In this document: positions 33,658 through 42,600 of the stretch, one piece after another
Layout: each line of letters begins with the position of its first letter
How positions within the stretch are numbered: the stretch's first letter is position 1
DNA from: Bartonella krasnovii
Lineage (GTDB): Bacteria > Pseudomonadota > Alphaproteobacteria > Rhizobiales > Rhizobiaceae
Length of the DNA stretch: 64,000 nucleotides
Reading direction: 5' to 3'
NCBI RefSeq assembly: GCF_003606345.3
Contig: NZ_CP031844.2
Location: 620,001-684,000 of the forward strand
Made by a program: the position numbers and the translations under genes
Notes under the pieces: generated by a model
The model's input: only the letters and a program-made list of their open reading frames with translations
Databases searched by the model: none
Told to the model about the DNA's origin: nothing

Positions 33658-34180
33658 AAAACTTGCGGCGAAGAAAGAACTGATCAAAGAAGCTGCTAAA
33701 GAAAAAAAACATTGGTTAAAAAAGAAACCTATTAAATTTACCGATAGCAAATCTGGTCAGACATACACAGTCTATTGGAGAGACGATTTGTTTGATCCTA
33801 ACAAAAGAGTCAAATGGAGAGTAAACAAAAAAGACGTGTGGGGCACTAATCTTGATAGAATAGAAACAGGAAGAGCACCTATAGGACATGAGGGCAGACC
33901 TGTTGAATTGCATCACCTAAATCAAACCCCTGATGGCCCCTTAGCAGCAATGAGCTATGAATTTCATAAAAAATATACTTCCGTGATTCATAATAATCCC
34001 AAAACACATCAATCGCTTATAGATAGAAAAAAGTTTGATAAGCAGAGAGAGGAATTTGGGAAAAAGCACCGTGAAGATTATAGAGAACAAAAAAACAGTC
34101 ATTTAGGAGGAATAATCGATATGAGATGGGGTATCATAGGTCTAGATTTTAACAGATGGGGACAGGAGAATCAGCAGTAA
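33608..34180 (+). pseudogene. Orphan toxin-tip module 1 (LHH nuclease), no start codon
   Basis: An open frame homologous to the end of tpsA from its residue ~2330 onward: ASKKNLTELAAQGDLEKLAA, then a linker and the LHH nuclease core VELHHLNQTPDGPLAAMSYE. It has no ATG or ribosome binding site at the proper place and begins just after a stop codon, the structure of a CDI orphan CT module. Homology with tpsA of ~170 bp upstream of the nuclease offers a substrate for recombination that would swap this tip onto TpsA. Its cognate immunity gene follows. Confidence 0.82.
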
Positions 34181-34257
34181 TGCTCTACGGTTAATGAAAA
34201 GAGAAAAAAGGGACTTATAGAATAATTACTTATAGAATAATTCATGGAGAATAATTG

Positions 34258-34848
34258 ATGAAAACCCATACCTTAGCTGATGTTGCAGTATTAATTGATA
34301 AAGTAAATAAATATGATGCTGATATTATCACTTTTGGTAGTGAAGATGATGAAGAGAATGAAACGGATGATCTACAGATTGAAAAGGCGGAGAAAACTCT
34401 CGGCTTACAATTCACATCATCTTACAAAGTTTTTTTAAAAAAATATGGAGGAGGAGAAATTGGTTATGAGGAAATTTTTAGCATTTATGGAGACGGTGGG
34501 GAAGGTATTCCTGCTGGTGATATTGTTTACCGGAACTTACTCGATAGAAAAGATGGTTTTGCTACACCAGAACAGCTTGTCGTTAGCAGAACAGATTTTG
34601 GTGAAACTTTTTACTTTGATTATACGCAGTTTCGGGATGGTGAATGCCCACTTTATGTCATGCTTCCATCTGAAGAGTGCGAATATTACGCGAGTAATTT
34701 TTATGAATTCCTTTGCAAAAGAATTAAAGAGCACGTGGGAGATGAGATACTTGATGGTGATCAACCAATTGAAAAACCTGAGATCCCTCCCATTCCACAA
34801 CCTATCCCTTTTTACAAGCGTTTTTGGAAAAAATTATGGGGGAAATGA
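34258..34848 (+). CDS. SMI1/KNR4-family immunity protein 2
   Basis: A 196-residue paralogue of the first immunity protein with the same domain and proline-rich tail. Differences cluster in EEIFSIYGDGGEGIPAGDIV and the C-terminal helix (KRIKEHVGDEILDGDQ), as expected if it is matched to the variant nuclease of orphan module 1. It has a good GGAG ribosome binding site and an intact frame, so it can protect even though the orphan toxin lacks a start. Confidence 0.86.
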   Translation: MKTHTLADVAVLIDKVNKYDADIITFGSEDDEENETDDLQIEKAEKTLGLQFTSSYKVFLKKYGGGEIGYEEIFSIYGDGGEGIPAGDIVYRNLLDRKDGFATPEQLVVSRTDFGETFYFDYTQFRDGECPLYVMLPSEECEYYASNFYEFLCKRIKEHVGDEILDGDQPIEKPEIPPIPQPIPFYKRFWKKLWGK

Positions 34849-34979
34849 CATGGGGTGAGGAAATACGTAACGTTTATAAGGGATATGCAGCAGATATTCC
34901 TAGTAGTGGTATTATTTGCGATTTCTTAATTCGCTTCCAAGAAAAATCTTGCAGAACTTGTAGCTCAGGGAGATCTTGA
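34845..34979 (+). CDS. Conserved 44-residue ATGA-overlapping frame, copy 2
   Basis: The second copy of the MTWGEEIRNVYKGYAADIPS frame, again in an ATGA overlap with the stop of an immunity gene and followed by orphan-tip homology. Preservation of frame and start in two copies argues that it is translated or was recently. Confidence 0.4.
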   Translation: MTWGEEIRNVYKGYAADIPSSGIICDFLIRFQEKSCRTCSSGRS

Positions 34980-35364
34980 AAAACTTGCAGCGAAAAAAGA
35001 ACTAACCAAAGAAGCTGCTAAAGAAAAAAAGCTTTGGTTAAAAAAGAAACCCATTAAATTTACCGATAGCAAATTTGGCCAGACAAACAAAGTCTATCAG
35101 AGAGATGATTTGTTTGATCCTTATCAAGTTGTTTCTTGGAGAAAAAATGGGAAAAAAGTATGGGGAACAAATATTGAGAGGATGAAAACAGGGAGAGCAC
35201 CTCTTGACGCTGATAATATTCCCGTTGAATTACACCATATGCTGCAAACACCTGATGGTCCCCTAGCAGAGGTTACTGCGTTTCATAATAAACATCATTC
35301 TGCTATTCATATTAATCCTAACACAATGGGATCAGCTATTGATAGGGATGCATTTGCTTTGTGA
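34930..35364 (+). pseudogene. Orphan toxin-tip module 2 (LHH nuclease variant), no start codon
   Basis: A frame of 144 residues homologous to the tpsA tip. The boundary repeat is nearly identical to tpsA (ELTKEAAKEKKLWLKKKPIK), while the nuclease diverges (VELHHMLQTPDGPLAEVTAF, then HNKHHSAIHINPNTMGSAID) and ends earlier. The HH pair of the LHH motif is retained. It lacks a start codon and a secretion domain, so it is a stored alternative tip rather than an independently expressed toxin. Confidence 0.8.
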
Positions 35365-35445
35365 AGACAGAAATATTGGAAGAACGGCTAAGATGTTAGA
35401 AGAAAATATGAAGTTAAAAAAATAACAATTTATGGAGAACAAATT

Positions 35446-35931
35446 ATGAAGACTTACACTTTAGCTGATGTTGAACAATTAATTGATAAAGTAAATAAAT
35501 ATGATGATGATATTATTAATTTTGGTACTGCAGAGGATGCAGTTAGTGATGTACGGATTAAAGAGGCAGAAAAAACTCTCGGTTTACAATTTACAACTTC
35601 TTATAAGGATTTTTTAAAAAATTATAAAGGAGGAGAAATTGGTTATGAGGAAATTTTTAGCATTTATAACGCAAGTTTTGAGGATCATCCTGCAGGCGAT
35701 ATTGTGTATAAAAACTTATATCATAGGAAACATGGTTTTGCGACACCAGAACAGCTTATTGTTAGCAGAACAGATTTTGGTGAAACCTTTTACTTTGATT
35801 ATACTCAGTTTCGGGATGGTGAGTGTCCACTCTATCTTAAGTTTCCACCTAGCGATCCTCAGTATTATGCAAGTAATTTTTATGAATTTCTCTGTAAAAG
35901 AATTAGAGAGTACGCAGGGGAGGTGTCATGA
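35446..35931 (+). CDS. SMI1/KNR4-family immunity protein 3
   Basis: A 161-residue SUKH protein, more diverged from the first two and without the proline-rich tail. It keeps EAEKTLGLQFTTSYKDFLKN, GGEIGYEEIFSIY and ETFYFDYTQFRDGECPLYLK. It is probably the partner of orphan tip 2. Its stop overlaps by ATGA the start of a 15-codon remnant of another copy (MKTYTLADLTELVDK), showing past tandem duplication. Confidence 0.85.
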   Translation: MKTYTLADVEQLIDKVNKYDDDIINFGTAEDAVSDVRIKEAEKTLGLQFTTSYKDFLKNYKGGEIGYEEIFSIYNASFEDHPAGDIVYKNLYHRKHGFATPEQLIVSRTDFGETFYFDYTQFRDGECPLYLKFPPSDPQYYASNFYEFLCKRIREYAGEVS

Positions 35932-35975
35932 AAACTTACACTTTAGCTGATCTTACAGAATTAGTTGATAAGTGA
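35928..35975 (+). pseudogene. Truncated start of a fourth immunity gene
   Basis: Fifteen codons, MKTYTLADLTELVDK, match the N-terminus of the three SMI1/KNR4 genes (MKTYTLADVEQLIDK) and end at TGA, three bases before the next gene. It is a recombination scar at the end of the immunity array. Confidence 0.7.
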
Positions 35976-35978
35976 ACA

Positions 35979-38534
35979 ATGATGCAAACCAAAGACGTAA
36001 CAGAGATTTTAAAAACGCTTGGCTGGGAACCTTATCGTGCTGAAGATGGTAGTATGTTTGCGCATTATCATCTTCCCGATCGCATTGTAGGCATTAGTTA
36101 TGATATTGTAGATTATGGAGAGGATGGAGAAAAGTTTCGGCTATCGGCTAATCTTACCACTGCTGCTTATTGCCTTGCTTGGGAATATGCTAGTGGTGAA
36201 GTATCACAGGATAAGTATGAAGATACGCTGTTTTCTGCGAAAGAGGATTTAGATGTTACAGCTTCAGATCTTTCAGAAAGCCATGTTAAGGAATCTTTAA
36301 ATAGGGTTATCGCTTGGGCGCAAGCACAAGATATTGAACAAAAATTACGTGAAAAAGCAGCTAATCACTCTGCTGTTGCAGAAGCATTACTTGGTGATAT
36401 TGATGCTTTAAAAAGTTCTAAGTTCACACCGCAATTACATGTACCAGAATTTGCCGATTACGCAACCATGGAGTGGATTGAGCGCCTCATTCTTTTTGCA
36501 CAGACCTATAAAAATGGGGAATTAGACGATATTCTAACGCGCAAAAAGCCCAAACAGCGCTCGATAAGCCTTACTGCAGCAAGCCGTATTCTTAAAACCC
36601 AAGGGTGGTTTTCTACGGAACCTGGAAAAATGTGGTTCTCTTTGCCAGATCGCTTTATTCAATTTGATTTTGGTTTTGTACATCTCTATGATCAGTACAA
36701 TGTTCATCTCGAAGCTGAAATATCTAATGAAGAGATTTCTGTCGCTTGCAAATATATTCACTATAGGGGAGAATATGAGTATATATCTCCTACGGATATT
36801 TATAAGTCTTTTAATACACTTGGAGGGGTTAGTATTCTTGATAAAGGGATTGATATTTGTGTGGAGACATTGAATGAGCAAGAGTTGACAAAAATCTCTG
36901 AGCGGGTGATACAGTGGGCACGCGCCCAAGATTTACAAGCATCGATCGAAAGTAAAACGCTTTTTCAGGAATATAGCTATTATCCAGCTGTGATTTGGCA
37001 TTTGGCTTGCTTAGCGTTGACAGGAAAGATCGAGGTACTGAGATCTTATCAAAATTCCATTGTGGTGGGTAAGATTCCTGAGCATTTGCAAAATCTTGAT
37101 GAAGAACTGGAGGAGTATGTTAATCATGCCGTTGAATTTGCTGAAAAACATCTAAAAATTCTTAATGAGAGAGAAGCTGCTGAAGCGCATCTTGGTCCGA
37201 AAGCTTTGATTACTTTCAATAAAGTTGCTGAGCAATTAAAACAAATGGGTTGGACAGTTTATCGTGATAAAAACTACAATCACAATGCTTATTTTATCAG
37301 TAAAGACCGTATCATCAATATAATGTATAGCCTTCAAAGTGATGAAGAAGAGCCAATTGTTGCATTTAAGGCTTCTCTTTCAACACTTGGCTTTTCCACG
37401 GCTCATAGAGAGATTTTCTATAATATGCCTCAATATATAGCCCTCAAAGAAGCAGAAGAAGTTTACACAGTTTCTAGTATTGAATTGGATGAAGGTAAGC
37501 TAAAGCAGATTTGTACAGATATGCTTGAATGGGCTGAGCAGCAAAATGTCAATCAAATCATTTATGATTATGCCGCGTTGTCTCCAGATAGTGAACTTGA
37601 TCTTGTAGCGCGTCACCTTATTGCGCTTGTTTTGATTGGGGATATTGAAAAGCTCAAATATTACAAGGAGAATTTTAGAAAGGGAAATCCTTTAGGTTTT
37701 GTGGAAGAAATCTCAAAATATAGAATTGATAATCTCCTCACTCTTGCACGGGGTTATCGGACCGGTTTTCCTAAAAACGCTCCAATTTTAAGTTTGGATC
37801 CACAAATAACATCTGTTGCTTCTCAAACAGCAGTTGTTGAAGCGACAGCGGAGGTAGAGGAAACGGATGATAAAGATGCTCCATTGACCATGGAAAGTGC
37901 CACAGCACTTTTAAAAAGCCTAGGTTGGTCAACCGAGAAAATCGATGAAGATGACCATATAGCAAGCTATCAATTGGCTGATCGTGAAGTAGACATTCTT
38001 TATAACGATGAAATTGTCAAAGATTGTCCACAATTTGATAGCGCCTTTTTGATTAGCACCGGTATCCTTTCTGCTGCTTGCAAATTCATTGATCCTACAC
38101 ATATAGAAGATATCCCGGATATACAGCTTAATTTTGAGGCAAAAGGATTGGAAATCTTTGAACCAGAAGTCACTGCAGATCGTTTAACACAGGCGCTTGA
38201 TGATGCACTAGAATGGGCAGTAAGCGCTATTGATCTTTCTGAAAGACTTCGCTCTGATTATGGTATAGCGCCTTGGCAACAAGATGCAAAGTCTAAAGCA
38301 GATGATACAGATTATGCTTTACTTCACCTTGGAGCCCTTGCTTTATTAGGTGATGCTGAAACTTTGCAGTCTTATCAGCAAAGTTTTGCAGTAGGAGATC
38401 ATTTAGGCTTTGGCAAAAGCATCCAACAGCTTCATCTTGAACGCGCTATCGCTTTAGCCAAGGAAGTATCAAAGGTAAAGCAAGTGAGCTACACTTTGAT
38501 TGAACAGATTGCAAAGGATTTTACCAATCACTGA
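35979..38534 (+). CDS. Four-repeat protein at the end of the toxin-immunity array
   Basis: An 851-residue protein built of four ~200-residue homologous domains. Each begins with a helix plus LGW/QGW/MGW/LGW motif (VTEILKTLGWEPYRAEDG, SRILKTQGWFSTEPGK, EQLKQMGWTVYRDKN, TALLKSLGWSTEKIDEDD). Each then has a LPDR/SKDR/LADR turn and ends with an A/L-rich helix pair of the form LGDIDALKSSK or IGDIEKLKYYKENF. No catalytic residues are evident, and no signal peptide or membrane segment is present. It is placed like an immunity gene and might be a multi-domain immunity or sponge protein. The frame continues 25 codons past its TGA. Confidence 0.7.
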   Translation: MMQTKDVTEILKTLGWEPYRAEDGSMFAHYHLPDRIVGISYDIVDYGEDGEKFRLSANLTTAAYCLAWEYASGEVSQDKYEDTLFSAKEDLDVTASDLSESHVKESLNRVIAWAQAQDIEQKLREKAANHSAVAEALLGDIDALKSSKFTPQLHVPEFADYATMEWIERLILFAQTYKNGELDDILTRKKPKQRSISLTAASRILKTQGWFSTEPGKMWFSLPDRFIQFDFGFVHLYDQYNVHLEAEISNEEISVACKYIHYRGEYEYISPTDIYKSFNTLGGVSILDKGIDICVETLNEQELTKISERVIQWARAQDLQASIESKTLFQEYSYYPAVIWHLACLALTGKIEVLRSYQNSIVVGKIPEHLQNLDEELEEYVNHAVEFAEKHLKILNEREAAEAHLGPKALITFNKVAEQLKQMGWTVYRDKNYNHNAYFISKDRIINIMYSLQSDEEEPIVAFKASLSTLGFSTAHREIFYNMPQYIALKEAEEVYTVSSIELDEGKLKQICTDMLEWAEQQNVNQIIYDYAALSPDSELDLVARHLIALVLIGDIEKLKYYKENFRKGNPLGFVEEISKYRIDNLLTLARGYRTGFPKNAPILSLDPQITSVASQTAVVEATAEVEETDDKDAPLTMESATALLKSLGWSTEKIDEDDHIASYQLADREVDILYNDEIVKDCPQFDSAFLISTGILSAACKFIDPTHIEDIPDIQLNFEAKGLEIFEPEVTADRLTQALDDALEWAVSAIDLSERLRSDYGIAPWQQDAKSKADDTDYALLHLGALALLGDAETLQSYQQSFAVGDHLGFGKSIQQLHLERAIALAKEVSKVKQVSYTLIEQIAKDFTNH

Positions 38535-38778
38535 GAACTTCCCAGCGATGAGCAACCCCGCTCTTGGAAGGAAAAAATCACTCAATTTATGAGAAAAAAA
38601 GACAAGAAATAGCCCCTAAAAAATATCGAAAAGATTTCAGAAATTTAGATGACAAGGAGCGGTTTAAAGCTTTGATCAGTAGTTGAGAAACTCAACCAGT
38701 GGTGTGGCTCTGATCGTGGTTTTGGTGCAAGATTTAAAGGAAATAACCTATACAAAAAGACCTATAAAATTATTCCAC
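38535..38778 (+). other. Decayed coding remnants after the four-repeat gene
   Basis: Directly after the TGA the same frame stays open for 25 codons (ELPSDEQPRSWKEKITQFMR, to TAG at 38610), suggesting the stop is a recent nonsense change. A further shifted segment reads KKYRKDFRNLDDKERFKALI. No intact gene remains before repeat copy B starts. Confidence 0.5.
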
Positions 38779-39630
38779 AGATTAGCAAAATCCCTTTTAA
38801 TAGACTTTTGTCAGTCTTGTCAGTTTAGTCAGTTGTTTCTAGACCCTATAGTATTTTTTAAATGAGAGTAAATTAAAAACATTATTTTTCAATATGTTAA
38901 GTTTTATCGATTTTTCAAAATACAACTTATTAAAACAGCCATAACAAATAAATACAATCGTAAATATATATTTGTCAGTTATCTGTCAGTAAATTGAACT
39001 GACAAAATGATTATTTTAGTGAGTGATTAAAACACGTCTTAAAAAAACATGTGATCCTTTAAAGCCTTTCAAAAGACAGTTATAATCATAAGAAATGCTA
39101 TCAAGATCATTATGGTTATAGTTTAGGGGGGGTAGGGGGTTTTGGAGGTTCTTTTTACACCCCCTTTATATATATTTTTTAGTCAAAAATAAAAGTTATT
39201 ATATTTCAATAAGTTAATGTTTCAAATAAACAACCTATATTAAACACAACACATAAATACAATCTTTAATATATATTTAAGAGGGTTTTGTAGGTGTTTT
39301 GGGGGTTTTAAAAACAGACAAAACCTATAAGTAAAATGAAGATATAAAACTCTCTTTAAAGAGTTTTTTTGAAAGCTATAAAGCACTCATTTGAGATTAC
39401 GGTATAATCTCTTAAAGGCAATCAAAAGAAGCATATTCACTTTAAGAGTGGATTTCTTATAAGTCTTAAAGCAATCCAAAGTAGAGTGTTTAAAAGTGCA
39501 AATGATTTCTTTTTAGAATAACGCATAATAAATTATTCCTTTTAAGATTGTATGTAATCAACTTAATAAAAGAGGTATAGATTATAATTATAAGGCTCTA
39601 TACCCCTTATGAGTTATAAGGTCTTATAAG
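38779..39630. repeat. Iteron-bearing AT-rich repeat, copy B
   Basis: Nearly identical to copy A and similar to copy C. Three GTCAGT words lie exactly 9 bp apart (38810, 38819, 38828). A second group has GTCAGT at 38974 and 38985 and ACTGAC at 38998. It lies immediately 3' of the full-length Type ISP gene. Its first ~230 bp recur inverted at 44872-45080 beyond the other end of that gene. Confidence 0.88.
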
Positions 39631-42600
39631 CTATTCAGTTTCTCTAATTTCTAATTTTGGTAGGTTTTTAACAATTTTCATTGTTTCTAAACTTACGGTA
39701 ATAACCCTTTGAAACAATTCTAATGGATAAGCAGGGTTTCCAACGGTTTCAACAGCATAGCGATTGGCATCATTAACAATACCACTCTTTTTATTAGTCT
39801 TAACGCATTGACGTTCCATAACCCATTCAAGAGCAGGCTTGCCATTCACAATATACTCATAAGCTTCCTTGGGTATATCCGTCATTGTGATATTGCTGTT
39901 GTAAATAACAGTGGTTTTATCCTTTTCCTTACTATTCTTAATTTTTGCGAATTTCATCTCTGTAACGTAGTAAAATTTTTCTGGATTAGAGATATCAGTC
40001 TGTTTTGGATTGCTTTTTTTAAATGAGACTGGATAAGGTTCCACATCTTCATAATTTACGTGCAAATGACCCAGTTCACGCCCTGCTGTAACAAATTTCC
40101 AAAAATCTTCAGCAGTTTTTACACAAGGAATGCGAGGCAATTCTTTAGAGAGGTTATCAGCATAGCGAGTACGGTAATCTTCTGAGTATAAAAGACCGTA
40201 AACATAATAGAATAAATCATCTTTTATTATGGTTTCATTAGGATAAGCCGCTTTAAAATGTGCTAATCCTTCATCCGTAATGGCATCACGCCTCTGTAAA
40301 CCAGTTGTTTTGTTTTGTTCTGTAGCATTTGCAAATAAATGGGATTGTTTCCCACTTTTACTTTTTAATACCGTAGTATCTTCATAGATATATCTTGGAA
40401 AGCATTGACTACCACCATCTATCACATTAAGATCAGGCACTGTCTTAGTCATAAGAGCAGAAAAGTCTTTTTTTGCTCCTATACCTGTAATTTGTATCAC
40501 TCTATTTTCAACCGTTCGTCCTATCGGAAATATGCGCGGCATTTGGTAAACGCCATCATTAAGAGCTTGATTATAATAAAGCCATTGCTTTGTAAAAGGG
40601 CGATAAAGACTTTGCATAAGGCAATGTCTTTCAAAGTTAAAAGTCTTTTCTTTTACCAAATCTCGTTTGAGATTATGACTCCAACTTATCTTTTTTTCAT
40701 CTGAATTAACAAAATCATGTGCAGAGTTTACACGCAACTTCTGATCAGCATATGAATAAGCATCATTAAAACGTTCTACTTCACTATTATAGAAAGCAAT
40801 CATATTATTCATGTTTTTTGCTAAAGCTTCACGGCTTGAGTTATAAACCCACGCATCACGGCTTGTCATAATACCACGAGAAAAACTTTCAAAAAGCTTT
40901 TTACCATGACCTTTCTTAACACCTATTGCTAGGAATGTTTCAAAACTCTCATTACGTTGACCAAGCCAATCATTATGCCTATCCGGTTTTATTATTTTCC
41001 AACCTTGTTTGCTCCGTGTAATGCCATCAATGCTTCCAAGCGACTCTATTATCGTAAGCTTTTCTTTTCTCGTGAGATAATCTCCAATATCCCGAAAATA
41101 TATTTTCCCACACTGTTGAGATTCTGGATTTTTAACAAGAATAGAGATAGCTATAGGGGCTCGAGAACCAGAACCAAAAATCTTACCACCTTCTTTTCGA
41201 GATAGTTCTCCAGAGGTTCGTTGATTACCCCGTAAATGGAAAATATAAAGGCTGCTAAATTCTTCAACGAGGCATTTTCGTAAACTGTCCATAGAATGTC
41301 CAGTAATAAAACCAGCATTTGTAACAAAGCCGATTACCCCAGCATTATTAATACGGTCACTAGCCCAGCGAATGGCACGAATATAACTATCATAAAGTGC
41401 TTGCATATTGGTTGCTTTTGAATGAGCAGCATAAGTTTTACTAATACGTTTATCTAAAATCGGATAAGGTGTATTTTTTGCATTATCATTTTCATTTTTT
41501 TGCTTTGTTGAATAAGGAGGATTACCAAAGATAACTTTGATATCTAGTTTTTTTTGATGTTCTAGATATTCACTGTTTTCTTTGAATAATTCTTGTAGCA
41601 GGCTTTTCTCTTCAAGCATCCGAAACGTATCAGTCAAACCAATATGCTTAAAGGGAATATACTCTCCTTTCATAAGACTATGATAGGTCGCTTCAATGTT
41701 AATGGCTGCTATGTAATAAGCAAGCAAGACAATCTCATTGGCATGGATATCATAACGGAATTTATATTCCATATCCTCTGGTTTTATAAGATTTGATTGT
41801 AAAAGCCGTGTGATAAAGGTACCAGTCCCTGTAAAAGGGTCAAGAATAGAAACACCACGTGATCCTAGGCTTTTTCCAAATTCATTGCGCAAGACATCAT
41901 CAACAGAATGAATAATAAAATCTACAACCTCAATGGGGGTATAAACAATTCCAAGCCTATCGGTGGTTTTCTTAAATGCCTTGGCAAAAAAATCTTCATA
42001 TAGCTTGATAATAAGGTTCTGTCTTGCTTGGGGGGAGGTAATGCCAGAGGCACGGAATTTTACACTATCATAAAACTCTTGTAACTCTTTCGATACTTGC
42101 TTGATATTGGTTTTGTCTAGTTCAGCTAAGATCTTTTCCATAGCTTGCGAGATGCTATTGTTCTGGACAAATTCATTGCCGTCAAACAAAGCTTCAAACA
42201 CGGGACGCGTCACAAGATGCTGTGCTAACATCTCAAGCGCTTCCTCTTGTTTGATTTCACTGTTTAAGTTGTTCTTTAGTTCTTTGTGAAAGCTCTCAAA
42301 AGCATGATAGGCTTCACTGGTTTTATCAGAAAGTATATCTTTAAGACGATTGATATGGTTTTGTGCAATCTCAGCAACATTACCAGCCCATATGCCCCAA
42401 TAATCCGCAAGGGTAAATTTCTTAGCCAAAAGGGTTTTAAGGGCATTGGGAAACTCTTTATAAAAGGGTAATCTTCCTGTAACACTATGAATGTATTTTT
42501 GTGGTTCATAGGCTGCTTTTCCAATATCAAGCCCCGCGCTTTCTGGTTTCTCATAAACATGCAGTTTATCTTCAACCGTCGTCATACTCTTTAAGGCAGC

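Noticed and set aside
36534..36929. 131-codon minus-strand frame inside the four-repeat gene
   Set aside because: It has no family or start signal and is opposite a well-formed repetitive protein; it is a shadow.
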